Assembly (NCBI RefSeq): GCF_001425865.1
Contig: NZ_LMDS01000001.1
Span: 920,921 to 984,920 of the forward strand
Length of the DNA stretch: 64,000 nucleotides
Source: Rhizobacter sp. Root404
Lineage (GTDB): Bacteria; Pseudomonadota; Gammaproteobacteria; Burkholderiales; Burkholderiaceae_C
Reading direction: 5' to 3'
Shown here: positions 1-8,883 of the stretch, piece by piece
How positions within the stretch are numbered: the stretch's first letter is position 1
How the letters are laid out: the number at the start of each line of letters is the position of its first letter
Notes under the pieces: model-generated
Seen by the model: the letters and a program-made list of their open reading frames with translations, nothing else
Told to the model about the DNA's origin: nothing
Databases searched by the model: none
Program-made: the position numbers and the translations under genes

Positions 1-129
1 GACGGCACCGTGACCGGCTGGCTGCAGCAGGTGACCGACTTCTTCGTGCAGACCGGCAACATTCCCAACGCGCTCAAGGCCGGACAGTATTTCGACACCA
101 AGCCGTACCTCGGGGTGGTCAAGGGGTAG
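1..129 (+). CDS. ABC transporter substrate-binding protein, C-terminal fragment
   Basis: Only the last 42 codons are in the window, read in frame from base 1 to a TAG stop. The residues DFFVQTGNIPNALKAGQYFD and the closing YLGVVKG resemble the end of NitT/SsuA/TauA-type periplasmic binding proteins of the NMT1/THI5 fold, which feed nitrate, sulfonate or thiamine-precursor ABC importers. The stop lies 4 nt before the GTG of the GMC oxidoreductase, so the two are probably cotranscribed. Substrate cannot be told from this fragment. Confidence 0.6.
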   Translation, partial: DGTVTGWLQQVTDFFVQTGNIPNALKAGQYFDTKPYLGVVKG

Positions 130-133
130 CTCG

Positions 134-1738
134 GTGACGGCCGGCGGGTACGACTACATCGTCGTCGGCGCGGGCTCGGCCGGCTGCCTGCTCGCGAACC
201 GCCTGAGTGCGGACCCTGCGGTGCGCGTGGTGCTGCTCGAGGCGGGCGGCGAGGGCGGGCAGTTCTGGCTGCGCCTGCCGGTCGGCTATTTCCGCTCGAT
301 CTACGACCCGCGGGTTTCGCGCCAGTTCGAGGTCGAGCCGCAGGCGGCGACCGGCCACCGCACGATCCGCTGGCCGCGCGGCCGCGTGCTCGGCGGCTCG
401 AGCGCGATCAACGGGTTGCTCTACATCCGTGGCCAGCATGCGGATTTCGACGACTGGGCCGCGCGCGGCGCCGAGGGCTGGAACTACCGCGCGGTGCTGC
501 CGTTCTTCAAGCGCTCCGAGCGCTACGAGAAGGGCTCGAACGAATACCACGGCGACGCCGGCGAGCTCGACGTGGCCGATCTGCGCAACGACCACCCTTA
601 CTGCGCCGCGTGGCTCGCGGCCGGCGTGGAGGCGGGTTACCCGCGCAATGCCGACTTCAACGGCGCCGACGACGACGGCCTCGGTGCCTACCAACTCACC
701 TTGCGCGGCCACTGGCGCTGCGATGCGGCCACCGCGTTCCTGCAGCCGGCGCGCGCGCGGCCCAACCTGACCGTGCTGACCGGTGTGCAGGTCTCGCGGG
801 TGCTGATCGAGCAGGGCGTCGCAGTCGGCGTCGAGTGGGTGCGCGACGGGCAGGCCGCGAGCGCACGTGCCGATGCCGAGGTGATCCTGTCCGCTGGCGC
901 GCTGCAGTCGCCGCAGCTGCTGCAGCTCTCAGGCATCGGGCCGCCCGCGCTGCTGCAGTCGCTGGACATCCCGGTCCAGGTCGATGCACCCGAGGTCGGC
1001 GCGAACCTGCAGGACCACTACCAGGCGCGCGTGATCGTCAAGCTGCGCGAACGCATGTCGCTGAACGACCAGGTGCGCAGCCCGTTCGGGCTGGCGAAGA
1101 TGGGGCTGCAGTGGGCACTGCAGCAGCGCGGGCCGCTGACGGTGGGCGCCGGCCAGGTGGGAGGGCTGGTCTGCAGCGAGCACGCGCAGGGCGGCCGGCC
1201 GGACGTGCTGTTCAACGTGATGCCGCTGTCGGTCGACAAGCCGGGCGACCCGCTGCACCGCTTCTCGGGATTCTCGGCCTCGGCCACGCAGTGCCGGCCC
1301 GATTCGCGTGGCAGCGTCGAGATCCGCTCGACCGACCCGTTCGCCGCGCCGCGCATCGTCTCGAACTACCTGACCGCGCCAGCCGACATCAAGGTGCTGG
1401 TGTCGGGCCTGAAGATCCTACGCGAGATCTACGCGCAGCCGGCCTTCCGCGACCTGGTGACCGGCGAGGAGTACCTGCCGGGCACCGCGCTGCGCAGCGA
1501 CGCCGAGCTGGAGACCTTCGCGCGCGAGAAGGGCGGCACGGTGTTCCACCCGGTGGGCACCTGCCGGATGGGCGGCGACGCGGGCTCGGTGGTCGATGCG
1601 CAGCTGCGGGTGCGCGGCGTCGCGCGGCTGCGCGTGATCGACGCCTCGGTGATGCCGACGATGGTGTCGACCAACACGAATGCCGCGACGGTGATGATCG
1701 CCGAGAAGGGCGCGGCGCTGGTGCGCGCCGGCCGCTGA
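134..1738 (+). CDS. GMC family FAD-dependent alcohol/choline dehydrogenase-like oxidoreductase
   Basis: 534 aa with a GTG start. The N-terminal dinucleotide-binding GAGSAG (residues 12-17) and a GMC signature around RGRVLGGSSAINGLLYIRG (82-100) bind FAD. A second signature, GALQSPQLLQLSGIGP, lies near 256. The C-terminal HPVGTCRMGG starts at catalytic His472, and the NTNA near 514-517 supplies the partner Asn. The family oxidises primary alcohols to aldehydes. It follows an ABC binding-protein gene by 4 nt, suggesting oxidation of an imported alcohol. The known isethionate dehydrogenase IseJ is a GMC enzyme, and this window is rich in sulfoacetaldehyde genes, so isethionate is a possible but unproven substrate. 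It converges on livF with a 6-nt gap. Confidence 0.88.
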   Translation: MTAGGYDYIVVGAGSAGCLLANRLSADPAVRVVLLEAGGEGGQFWLRLPVGYFRSIYDPRVSRQFEVEPQAATGHRTIRWPRGRVLGGSSAINGLLYIRGQHADFDDWAARGAEGWNYRAVLPFFKRSERYEKGSNEYHGDAGELDVADLRNDHPYCAAWLAAGVEAGYPRNADFNGADDDGLGAYQLTLRGHWRCDAATAFLQPARARPNLTVLTGVQVSRVLIEQGVAVGVEWVRDGQAASARADAEVILSAGALQSPQLLQLSGIGPPALLQSLDIPVQVDAPEVGANLQDHYQARVIVKLRERMSLNDQVRSPFGLAKMGLQWALQQRGPLTVGAGQVGGLVCSEHAQGGRPDVLFNVMPLSVDKPGDPLHRFSGFSASATQCRPDSRGSVEIRSTDPFAAPRIVSNYLTAPADIKVLVSGLKILREIYAQPAFRDLVTGEEYLPGTALRSDAELETFAREKGGTVFHPVGTCRMGGDAGSVVDAQLRVRGVARLRVIDASVMPTMVSTNTNAATVMIAEKGAALVRAGR

Positions 1739-1744
1739 TCGGGC

Positions 1745-2458
1745 TCAGCCGCCCATGTAGGCGGCCAGCACCTTCGGGTCGTTCAGCAGCGCCGGGCCGC
1801 TGCCGTCGAGCACGATCTTGCCGCTCTCCAGCACGTAGCCGTGCTGCGCGATCTTCAGTGCCTGCTTCACGTTCTGCTCGACCAGGAAGATCGTCAGCCC
1901 GTCGACGTTGATCTCGCGCAGCGTGCGGAAGATGTCCTGCACGATGATCGGCGCCAGGCCCATCGACGGCTCGTCGAGCAGCAGCAGGCGCGGTCTGGCG
2001 AGCAGCGCGCGGCCGATCGCGAGCATCTGCTGCTCGCCGCCGGAGAGGTTGCCGGCCAGGCCAGCGAGCCGCTCCTTCAGGCGCGGGAACAGCGCCAGCA
2101 CGCGCTCCAGGTCGCTGGCGATCGAGGCGCGGTCCTTGCGGCGGTAGGCGCCCAGCTCCAGGTTCTCGCGCACCGTCAGCGTCGTCAGGATCGCGCGTCC
2201 CTCGGCCACCTGCACGAGGCCGCGCTCGACGATCTGGTGGGTCTTCAGCGCGGTCAGTTCCTCGCCCTCGAAGCGGATCGAACCCGCCTGGGGCTTGACG
2301 AGGCCGGACAACGCTAGCAGCGTCGTCGACTTGCCGGCGCCGTTGGCGCCGACCAGCGTGCGGATCTCGCCGGCGTTGACGTCGAAGCTGATGCCTTGCA
2401 CGGCCTCGATGTGGCCGTACGCGACCTGCAGGTCGCGGACTTCGAGGAGAGCGGTCAC
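1745..2458 (-). CDS. livF: Branched-chain amino acid-type ABC transporter, ATP-binding protein LivF
   Basis: 237 aa. Walker A GANGAGKST is at residues 37-45, the ABC signature LSGGEQQML near 138, and Walker B LLLLDEP near 158. The sequence is of the LivF type rather than LivG, with a short helical insert. The start is GTG: its first bases overlap the livG stop by 4 nt (GTGA), implying translational coupling. It is the last gene of livK-H-M-G-F and energises import of branched-chain amino acids or related carboxylates. In Burkholderiales such operons often serve aromatic acids or amides, so the substrate is open. Confidence 0.95.
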   Translation of the reverse strand: MTALLEVRDLQVAYGHIEAVQGISFDVNAGEIRTLVGANGAGKSTTLLALSGLVKPQAGSIRFEGEELTALKTHQIVERGLVQVAEGRAILTTLTVRENLELGAYRRKDRASIASDLERVLALFPRLKERLAGLAGNLSGGEQQMLAIGRALLARPRLLLLDEPSMGLAPIIVQDIFRTLREINVDGLTIFLVEQNVKQALKIAQHGYVLESGKIVLDGSGPALLNDPKVLAAYMGG

Positions 2459-3228
2459 GCAGCGACCTCCGCGTCGTCATCCCGCCCGAGGTAGGCCTCG
2501 ATCACGTCCGGGTTGTTCTTGATCTGCTCCGGCGTGCCCTCGGCAATGATCTTGCCGAAGTTCAGCACCGCGATGCGCTCGCACAGGCCCATCACGAAAC
2601 GCATGTCGTGCTCGATCATGAAGACGGTGAAGCCGCGCTGCGCGATCTTGGTGATCACCTCCATCAACGCGACCTTCTCGCCGCTGTTCATCCCGGCCAC
2701 CGGCTCGTCGAGCAGCAGCAGCTTCGGTTGCGTGGCCAGGGCGCGCGCCAGTTCGAGCTTGCGCTGGTCGCCGTACGAGAGGTTGTCGGCGGTGTCGAAG
2801 GCCTTCGCGTCGAGGCCGACCCAGCCGAGCAGCTCGTGCGCGCGGTCGCGGGCCTGCTGCTCGCGGGCGCGGAACGCCGGCAGCGAGAACAGCCAGCTGG
2901 CCACGCCGTAGTCGAGGTGCGCGTGCATGCCGACGACGACGTTCTCGATCAGCGTCATCTCCTTGAAGATGCGGATGTTCTGGAACGTGCGGCCCAGGCC
3001 CAGGCGCGTGATCTGATGCGGCTTGACGCCCACCAGGCTCGCGCCGGCGAATTCGATCGCACCGCCGCTGGGCGCCAGCAGCCCGGTGATCAGGTTGAAC
3101 ACGGTCGTCTTGCCGGCGCCATTCGGGCCGATCAGGCCGAACACCTGACCCTGCGGCACCTCGAACGACACGTCCTGCAGCACGCTCAGGCCGCCGAAGC
3201 GCTTGGACACGCCGGTCAACTTCAGCAT
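2455..3228 (-). CDS. livG: Branched-chain amino acid-type ABC transporter, ATP-binding protein LivG
   Basis: 257 aa. Walker A GPNGAGKTT is at residues 34-42, the signature LSYGDQRKLELARAL near 154, and Walker B LLLLDEP follows. It carries the longer helical insert and the C-terminal extension (IEAYLGRD) typical of LivG. I place the start at the ATG whose A overlaps the livM stop (TGATG), which gives the family length; longer readings would run into livM. It pairs with LivF on the cytoplasmic face of LivHM. Confidence 0.95.
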   Translation of the reverse strand: MLKLTGVSKRFGGLSVLQDVSFEVPQGQVFGLIGPNGAGKTTVFNLITGLLAPSGGAIEFAGASLVGVKPHQITRLGLGRTFQNIRIFKEMTLIENVVVGMHAHLDYGVASWLFSLPAFRAREQQARDRAHELLGWVGLDAKAFDTADNLSYGDQRKLELARALATQPKLLLLDEPVAGMNSGEKVALMEVITKIAQRGFTVFMIEHDMRFVMGLCERIAVLNFGKIIAEGTPEQIKNNPDVIEAYLGRDDDAEVAA

Positions 3229-4088
3229 CAGCGCGCTCCCCGCTTGCCGAACCATTGCCGCACGCGCTGCGGGTCCCACAGGCCCTTCGGCAGGAACAGC
3301 ACGATCAGCACCAGGATCGCGCCGTTGATCATCGTGCGGAAGTCCTTGAAGCCGCGCAGCAGCTCGGGCAGCAGCGTGATGATCAGGGCGCCCAGCACCG
3401 GGCCGGTCAGGCCACCGGTGCCGCCGAGGATCGTCATCGTCAGGATGTCGACGCCGCGGTCGAAGCCGTATTCGCTCGGCCCGATGAAGAAGGTCAGGTG
3501 CGCGTTCAAGGCGCCGGCCAGCCCGGCGATGCTGGCGCCGAGCGCGAACGCGAGCATCTTGTGGGCATTGACGCCGATGCCCATCAGCGACGCGGCGACC
3601 GCGTCCTCCTTGATCGCCTCGAACGCGCGGCCGATGCGCGAGCGGCGGATGCGCCACAGGATCAGCAAGGTGACGACCAGCGCGACGACGACGTGCCACC
3701 ACTGCGTGGATTGCGGAATGCCGTTCAGCCCGAGCGCACCGCCGGTCAGCGATTCGGCGTTCAGGATCATCACGCGCACGACCTCGCCGAAGCCGAGCGT
3801 GGCCATCGCGAGGTAGACGCCCGACAGCCGCAGCGTCGGCCCGCCGATGAGCAGCGCGACCAGCGTCGGCGCCGCGATGCCGCCGGCCAGCGCCAGCGGG
3901 AAGGGTGCGCCGTAGTTCATCGTCAGGATCGACGCGGTGTACGCGCCGATGCCCATGAACGCGGCGTTCGCCATCGCCAGCAGCCCGCACGACAGCGTCA
4001 GCCAGATCGACAGCGCCAGCAGCGCGTTGATGCCGATCGTCAGCACCAGGTTGCTGTAGATCTGCCAGAAGTTGTCGAACCAGGCCAT
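3228..4088 (-). CDS. livM: Branched-chain amino acid-type ABC transporter permease LivM
   Basis: 286 aa with about eight to nine hydrophobic segments. The LivM-type motifs are SCGLLAMANAAFMGIGAYTA near the N-terminus and the cytoplasmic coupling region EAIKEDAVAASLMGI, followed by ILGGTGGLTGPVLGA near the end. The chosen ATG lies 5 nt after the livH stop and gives the usual length; upstream in-frame sequence belongs to livH. It forms the membrane channel with LivH. Confidence 0.95.
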   Translation of the reverse strand: MAWFDNFWQIYSNLVLTIGINALLALSIWLTLSCGLLAMANAAFMGIGAYTASILTMNYGAPFPLALAGGIAAPTLVALLIGGPTLRLSGVYLAMATLGFGEVVRVMILNAESLTGGALGLNGIPQSTQWWHVVVALVVTLLILWRIRRSRIGRAFEAIKEDAVAASLMGIGVNAHKMLAFALGASIAGLAGALNAHLTFFIGPSEYGFDRGVDILTMTILGGTGGLTGPVLGALIITLLPELLRGFKDFRTMINGAILVLIVLFLPKGLWDPQRVRQWFGKRGAR

Positions 4089-4093
4089 CGTGC

Positions 4094-4975
4094 TCACGCC
4101 TTGCGTTCGAGCACTTTGCCGAACATGCCTTGAGGGCGCAGCAGCAGCACGATGAACAGCAGCCCGAACGCGACCGCGTCGCGCATCGTCGAGCCGATGT
4201 AGGCGACCGACATCACTTCGGCGAAACCGAGGAACAGCCCGCCGATCAGCGCGCCGCGGATGTCGCCCATGCCGCCGAGGATGATCACCGCGATGCCCTT
4301 GTGCAGCATCGGCTGGCCCATCAGCGGGAACACCGCGTTCGAGTACAGGGCGATCAGCACACCGCTGATGCCGCCGAGCGCGGCCGCGGTGAACGAGGTC
4401 AGGTAGAACAGGCCTTCGACGTTGATGCCCAGCAGCATCGCGGCCTTCGGCGACTCGGCGATCGCGCGCAGCGCCCGGCCGAGCTGGGTCTTGCGCATCA
4501 CCAGCAGCAGCGCGGCCATCAGCGCGAACGACAGCACGATGATGGCGACCTCGAGCACGCTGATCTGCACGCCGGCGAAGTGGAGTTGCCGGTCGGGCAC
4601 CAGGTCGCCCGGGAAGCGCAGGTTCTCGGCGCCGAACACGCCCTGCGACGCGCTGTTGAAGAAGATCGCCAGGCCGATCGTCGCGATCATCGGGATCAGG
4701 TGCGGCGCATTGCGCTTGCGCAGCGGCTTGAGCACCAGGACGTCGATCGCCAGCCCGAAGCCGCCCGCGATGAAGAACGCGGCCACCAGCGATGCCCACA
4801 GCGGGAACGACAGACGCGTGACCACCTCGAGCGCGGCGTAGGCGCCGATCATGAAGATCGCGCCGTGCGACAGGTTGATCACGCCGAGCACGCCGAACAC
4901 CAGCGTGAACCCGAGCGCGAACAGCGCGTACACGCACCCCAGCGAGAGTGCGTTGACGAGTTGCTGTTCGAGCAT
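4094..4975 (-). CDS. livH: Branched-chain amino acid-type ABC transporter permease LivH
   Basis: 293 aa. A hydrophobic polytopic protein opening with ALGFTLVFGVLGVINLSHG, the hallmark N-terminal region of LivH. The coupling segment is LRAIAESPKAAMLLGI, and VIILGGMGDIRGALIGGL lies near the C-terminus. It starts 10 nt after the livK stop and ends 5 nt before livM. Confidence 0.95.
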   Translation of the reverse strand: MLEQQLVNALSLGCVYALFALGFTLVFGVLGVINLSHGAIFMIGAYAALEVVTRLSFPLWASLVAAFFIAGGFGLAIDVLVLKPLRKRNAPHLIPMIATIGLAIFFNSASQGVFGAENLRFPGDLVPDRQLHFAGVQISVLEVAIIVLSFALMAALLLVMRKTQLGRALRAIAESPKAAMLLGINVEGLFYLTSFTAAALGGISGVLIALYSNAVFPLMGQPMLHKGIAVIILGGMGDIRGALIGGLFLGFAEVMSVAYIGSTMRDAVAFGLLFIVLLLRPQGMFGKVLERKA

Positions 4976-4985
4976 CGCGCGGTGC

Positions 4986-6149
4986 TTACTTCTCGATCGA
5001 GTACTTGCCGCCCTGCGTGACCGACACGATCGCCGCCTGCTGCGCGTCGTAGCCGGCCGGCTTGCCGTCCTTGCCCATCGCCTGGCGGAACTTGAACGGG
5101 CCGGTGGCGCCGGTATGGGTGACGGTCGGCAGCGCGTCGCGCAGGGCCTTGCGATCCGCCTCGAGGTTGCCGGACAGCTTGATCTTGCCAAGGGCCGCCG
5201 CGACGATGTTCATCGCGTCATACGCCTGCGCGCCGAACTGGTCGGGTGCCGACTTGTACTTCTGCGTGTAGGCGACGACGAACTTCGTGTTTTCCTTCGT
5301 CTGGTTGCCCAGCGCCCACGGGCTGCCGACCCAGAGGTTGTCGCTCTTGTCCTTGGCCAGGTCGAAGATCTTGACCGAGTTCATGCCGTTGCCGCCGATC
5401 ACGGGCATGTTCATGCCGAGCTGGCGCGCCTGCACCATGATCGGTGCGCCTTCGGCGATCAGCGCCGACAGAACGATCGCATCGGCGCCGCTGGCCTTGA
5501 TCTTGGTGAGCTGGGCCTTGAAGTCGACGTCGCCCTTGGCGAAGGTCTCGGTCGTCGTGACCGGCACCTTCAGCGTCTCGAGGGCCTTCTTGAAGGCGTC
5601 GTAGCCGCTCTTGGTGAAGACGTCGTCGTTGCCGTAGAGCACCGCGACCTTGCTGATCTTGGCGTGCTTGATCGCGACGCGCAGCGTCTCGGGCAGCACG
5701 TCGGCCTCGGTGACCGAATTGCGGAACACGTAGTCGCCGATCGAGGTGATGCCGTCGGCGGTGTTCGAGGTCCCGAACACCACGGTCTTGGCGGCCTGTG
5801 CGATCGGGTCGGCGGCCTGGGCCGAGTTGGACAGCGTCGGACCGAACACCATCAGCACCTTGTCCTGAAAGATCAGCTTCTTGAAGACGTCGATCGCCTG
5901 CTCTTTCTTGCCGGCCTCGTCCTCGAACTGCAGCGCGATCTTGTCGCCCTTGACGCCGCCCGCGGCGTTGATCTCGTCGACGGCGAGCTGGAAGCCGTTC
6001 TTGATCGACTGGCCGTACTGGCCGGCCGGGCCCGACAGCGCCTCCGCGGCACCGATCTTGATGTCGGCGGCGGATGCCGATGCGACCATGCCGGCGGCGG
6101 CCAATGCCGCGATCAGCGCATGGCGCTGCAAGGTGACGGAACGAGTCAT
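4986..6149 (-). CDS. livK: Branched-chain amino acid-type ABC transporter substrate-binding protein LivK
   Basis: 387 aa. A Sec signal peptide covers about residues 1-27 with an ASASA cleavage site, followed by the periplasmic type I binding-protein fold (IKIGAAEALSGPAGQYGQ; later AVLYGNDDVFTKSGYDAFKK). It is first in the operon and has a GGAG ribosome site about 8-11 nt upstream of its ATG. Related proteins bind leucine-type amino acids, amides or aromatic acids; the ligand is not determinable here. Confidence 0.93.
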   Translation of the reverse strand: MTRSVTLQRHALIAALAAAGMVASASAADIKIGAAEALSGPAGQYGQSIKNGFQLAVDEINAAGGVKGDKIALQFEDEAGKKEQAIDVFKKLIFQDKVLMVFGPTLSNSAQAADPIAQAAKTVVFGTSNTADGITSIGDYVFRNSVTEADVLPETLRVAIKHAKISKVAVLYGNDDVFTKSGYDAFKKALETLKVPVTTTETFAKGDVDFKAQLTKIKASGADAIVLSALIAEGAPIMVQARQLGMNMPVIGGNGMNSVKIFDLAKDKSDNLWVGSPWALGNQTKENTKFVVAYTQKYKSAPDQFGAQAYDAMNIVAAALGKIKLSGNLEADRKALRDALPTVTHTGATGPFKFRQAMGKDGKPAGYDAQQAAIVSVTQGGKYSIEK

Positions 6150-6255
6150 TCTCTGGTCTCCGGTGAAGGTGAAGCGCTACGTGGGCGCGGTCGGCGGGGC
6201 TGCCGAACAACCGCGTAGTTTATCCGCCCGGCGCCTCCCCGACGCCGGCAGCGCC

Positions 6256-6927
6256 TCAGGGCGGGCTCGCGTCGTCCGAGATCCAGCCGCGCGACAGGCC
6301 GTGGCGCAGGATGTCCGAGCGGCTGCGCAGGCCCAGCTTGGCAAGCGCCTCGGCCTTGTATCCCTCGACCGTCTTGATGCTGATGCCCAGCTGCGCCGCC
6401 ACCTCCTTGTTGCTGCGGCCCCAGGCGATATGCCGCAGCACCTGCTCCTCGCGCTCGGTGAGTTCGTGGCGCCGTGGCGCGGGACGGTGCGTGCCGGCCG
6501 GTGGTGCGAAGCCCGGCGCGGCGACGCCGTCGGCCAGTGCCGGCTCGACGTACGTGCCGCCCGCGGCGATGGCGCGCACCGCGCTGATGAGCACGTCCGC
6601 GCCGGAACGCTTGAGGACGTAGCCGCTGGCGCCGGCGCGCAGCAGCCGACGCATGTAGATCGGGTCGGCATGGCGCGTCAGCGCGAGCACTCCCACCATG
6701 GGGCACTGGCGCCGTATCTGGGTTGTCGCCTCGATGCCGTCGACCCCGGGCATCGAGACATCGATCACCGCGACGTTCGGCGAATGCAGGCGGGCCATCG
6801 CGATGGCCTCGCGCCCGTCGGCGGCCTCTGCAATGACATGCATGTCGGGTTCCGCTTCGATCAGCGCCGCGAGCCCCTGGCGGAGCATCGCGTGGTCGTC
6901 GGCCAGCAGGATGGTCAGCAAGGACAT
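6256..6927 (-). CDS. NarL/LuxR-family response regulator
   Basis: 223 aa. The receiver domain (about 1-118) has acidic D10-D11, phospho-acceptor D56 and K106. The LuxR-type helix-turn-helix lies at about 153-218 (LTEREEQVLRHIAWGRSNKEVAAQLG). I chose the ATG at 6927 because AGGGGA sits about 6 nt upstream; an upstream in-frame ATG at 6963 would overlap the kinase gene and lacks such a site. It follows the histidine kinase by 16 nt and is its evident partner. Targets are unknown. Confidence 0.92.
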   Translation of the reverse strand: MSLLTILLADDHAMLRQGLAALIEAEPDMHVIAEAADGREAIAMARLHSPNVAVIDVSMPGVDGIEATTQIRRQCPMVGVLALTRHADPIYMRRLLRAGASGYVLKRSGADVLISAVRAIAAGGTYVEPALADGVAAPGFAPPAGTHRPAPRRHELTEREEQVLRHIAWGRSNKEVAAQLGISIKTVEGYKAEALAKLGLRSRSDILRHGLSRGWISDDASPP

Positions 6928-6943
6928 GTCCAATTCCCCTTGT

Positions 6944-8080
6944 TCAATGAACCGGTGGTCCATCCAGCGGGATGCGCAAGGTGACCGTCACCCCGTGGCC
7001 GGGCTCGCTCTGGATCTCGAGGGCACCCGCCACCAGGGCGGCGCGCTCCCGCATGCCGACGAGCCCCAGGTGGCGCGAGCGCGCCGGCGCCGCTGCGGCC
7101 ACCGCCTGCTCGAAGCCGCGGCCGTCGTCGGCGATCGACACCCGCAACTCCTCGTCATCGCGCTCGATGTTCAGCACCACGCGCTGGGCGCGTGCATGAC
7201 GCCGCACGTTCGCCAGCGCCTCCTGGACCACCCGGTAGACCGTTGTCTCCATCAAAGGCGGCAGGCGCAGGTCCTGCAGGCCGGCGTCGTGCAACGCGAT
7301 CGGAATGCCCGAGTCGGCCGTCCAGGCGTTGGCCGTGTGGATCAGTGCCGCTTCGAGACCGAGTTCGCCCAGCGCCGGTGGACGCAGCTGCAACTCGACC
7401 TGGTCGAGCGCCTCGTCGAGCTCGTGCGCGGTGCGGTACAGGCGGTCGATCTGCGCGAGGTGAGGGTGCGCCGCCGGTTGCTGCTCCACCTGACGCCGCA
7501 GCGTGGACAGCTGCAGCAGCATCAGCGACAAGTGCTGTCCGAACGTGTCGTGCAACTCGTGGCCGATGCGGCGCCGCTCGTCCTCGGCGGCGCTGACCCG
7601 CACTTCTCGCAGCGCGTCTTCGGTGTGCCGTCGCCGGGTGACGTCGGCCAGGGTGCCGATCATGCGCAGCGCCCGGCCGTGCGCGTCGCGCAGCACGTGA
7701 CCGTGCTCCGCCACCCACCGCACGGCGCCGTCGGGCCGCACGATGCGGTACTCGATACCGAGTTCCTGCGGGCCGGTCAGCGCGCGGTCCAGTGCTGCCG
7801 ACAGACGCGGGCGATCATCCGGATGCGCCAGCTTGAGCAGGCCCGCGCGGCTGCCGTCGAAGCGCTGGGCCTCCAGCCCGGTCAGCGCGCGCAGCGCGGG
7901 CGTCCAGGCAATTCGATCGTTGACGACGTCCCAGTCCCACAGCGTCAGGCCCGAGGCCTGCAACGCGAGGCGCAGACGGCGTTCGCTCTCGTCCCGATCC
8001 GCGGGTGTTGCGTTGACACACGACTCCGGCGCGCCCGAAGAAGGCGGCCCCTCGGATCGAGTGCCATCGACACAGTTCAT
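6944..8080 (-). CDS. PAS-containing NarX/DesK-type sensor histidine kinase
   Basis: 378 aa with no transmembrane segment, so cytoplasmic sensing is expected. A PAS domain spans about 35-150 (TLWDWDVVNDRIAWTPALRAL). A HisKA_3 dimerisation helix follows, with ERRRIGHELHD carrying phospho-acceptor His177. The C-terminal ATPase domain has the N-box EALANVRRHA and the G-box DDGRGFE. This architecture pairs with LuxR-type regulators, one of which lies immediately downstream. The upstream gap holds a perfect palindrome over a plausible promoter. Confidence 0.92.
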   Translation of the reverse strand: MNCVDGTRSEGPPSSGAPESCVNATPADRDESERRLRLALQASGLTLWDWDVVNDRIAWTPALRALTGLEAQRFDGSRAGLLKLAHPDDRPRLSAALDRALTGPQELGIEYRIVRPDGAVRWVAEHGHVLRDAHGRALRMIGTLADVTRRRHTEDALREVRVSAAEDERRRIGHELHDTFGQHLSLMLLQLSTLRRQVEQQPAAHPHLAQIDRLYRTAHELDEALDQVELQLRPPALGELGLEAALIHTANAWTADSGIPIALHDAGLQDLRLPPLMETTVYRVVQEALANVRRHARAQRVVLNIERDDEELRVSIADDGRGFEQAVAAAAPARSRHLGLVGMRERAALVAGALEIQSEPGHGVTVTLRIPLDGPPVH

Positions 8081-8183
8081 GGAGAGCGATTCGCGGCCGA
8101 CCCCGACCGGCGGTTCACGCGACGCGAGGTCGCATTGCTCGTCAACCGGAGCCGTTGCTTCTATCGTGATAGTTTTGGTATCC

Positions 8184-8239
8184 CTTCACGGACCTTAGGA
8201 AGTTTGACAACAGTTGTCAACGCCCTGTTTGTCGTGAAG
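8184..8239. promoter_or_regulatory. Nested inverted repeats (candidate operator)
   Basis: The inner palindrome TTGACAAC-A-GTTGTCAA (8204-8220) is perfect with 8-bp arms. Around it lie CTTCACG (8184-8190) and CGTGAAG (8233-8239), centred within half a base of the same point. The single-base spacer suits a dimeric DNA-binding protein better than an RNA hairpin. It lies between the kinase start and the end of the small membrane-protein gene. Confidence 0.45.
8192..8220 (-). promoter_or_regulatory. Candidate promoter of the kinase-regulator operon
   Basis: On the minus strand a perfect TTGACA (8215-8220) is followed after 17 nt by TAAGGT (8192-8197), a weak -10. The -35 forms one arm of a perfect palindrome, so a repressor bound there would block RNA polymerase. 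Inferred from consensus only. Confidence 0.4.
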
Positions 8240-8243
8240 CGAT

Positions 8244-8639
8244 TCAGGTCGACGCGATGCGGTTGGCGCGTGCCCGTGCCCGCGAAGCCGAGGAGGCCGC
8301 TGGTTCATCGGCGGGCCAGACGGAATCGGTGCGCAGGTTGGCGTCGAAGTCGCGCGGCGCCAGGCCGATCAGCCGAGTCAGCAGCAGGACGGTGGCGGTG
8401 AACACGCCGAGCCCTCCGATGGCGATCGCCGTGAGCATCACGGCATTCGGCCAGGACGGGCTGGTGGCGACGAATGCCACCGTGGTGGCCAGGGCTGCCG
8501 CCGTTGCAAACCAGCGCGCCCGCGGCGCCAGCAGGTTCCCCAGGGCCAACGCGGACGACATGCAGGCCGTGAAGGCCAGCAGCAGTTGCACCAGGCTCAT
8601 GTTGTTCAGGTCGTCGAACAGTCCTGCGAGCACCGACAC
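8244..8639 (-). CDS. Small membrane protein of unknown function
   Basis: 131 aa with three or four hydrophobic segments (SLVQLLLAFTACMSSALALG, WFATAAALATTVAFVAT, LTAIAIGGLGVFTATVLLL) and a polar Ala/Arg-rich tail. I place the start at GTG 8639, since GGAGG lies 8 nt upstream; another GTG 9 nt further up abuts that site. It lies 163 nt upstream of the kinase operon on the same strand and is divergent from the secreted His-rich protein. I do not recognise the family. Confidence 0.6.
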   Translation of the reverse strand: MSVLAGLFDDLNNMSLVQLLLAFTACMSSALALGNLLAPRARWFATAAALATTVAFVATSPSWPNAVMLTAIAIGGLGVFTATVLLLTRLIGLAPRDFDANLRTDSVWPADEPAASSASRARARANRIAST

Positions 8640-8883
8640 GAGAACCACCTCCCTGCACGCCGGAACCTGCGCGTGTCTGTCGCCATTACACGGCGAAATC
8701 GGTCGCTGGTGCGACGTGTGCGGCGCCAGGGCGTGTAGGAGTTGTCCTCTTCCGCACGAATGCAGGCGCTGCCGTGCATAAATGCCGTCAGGATGTGCGC
8801 ACCGGGCAATGGACGTGCCCTCGCGGTCGGCTCAACCGGGGGCCGCTGCGTTGTTCGAACACCACCATCCGATTGGAGAAGTC

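Noticed and set aside
8606..8809. Short open frames in the 244-nt divergent gap between the small membrane protein and the secreted His-rich protein
   Set aside because: No ribosome site or family features. The gap must hold two promoters, but I could not pick convincing -35/-10 pairs.
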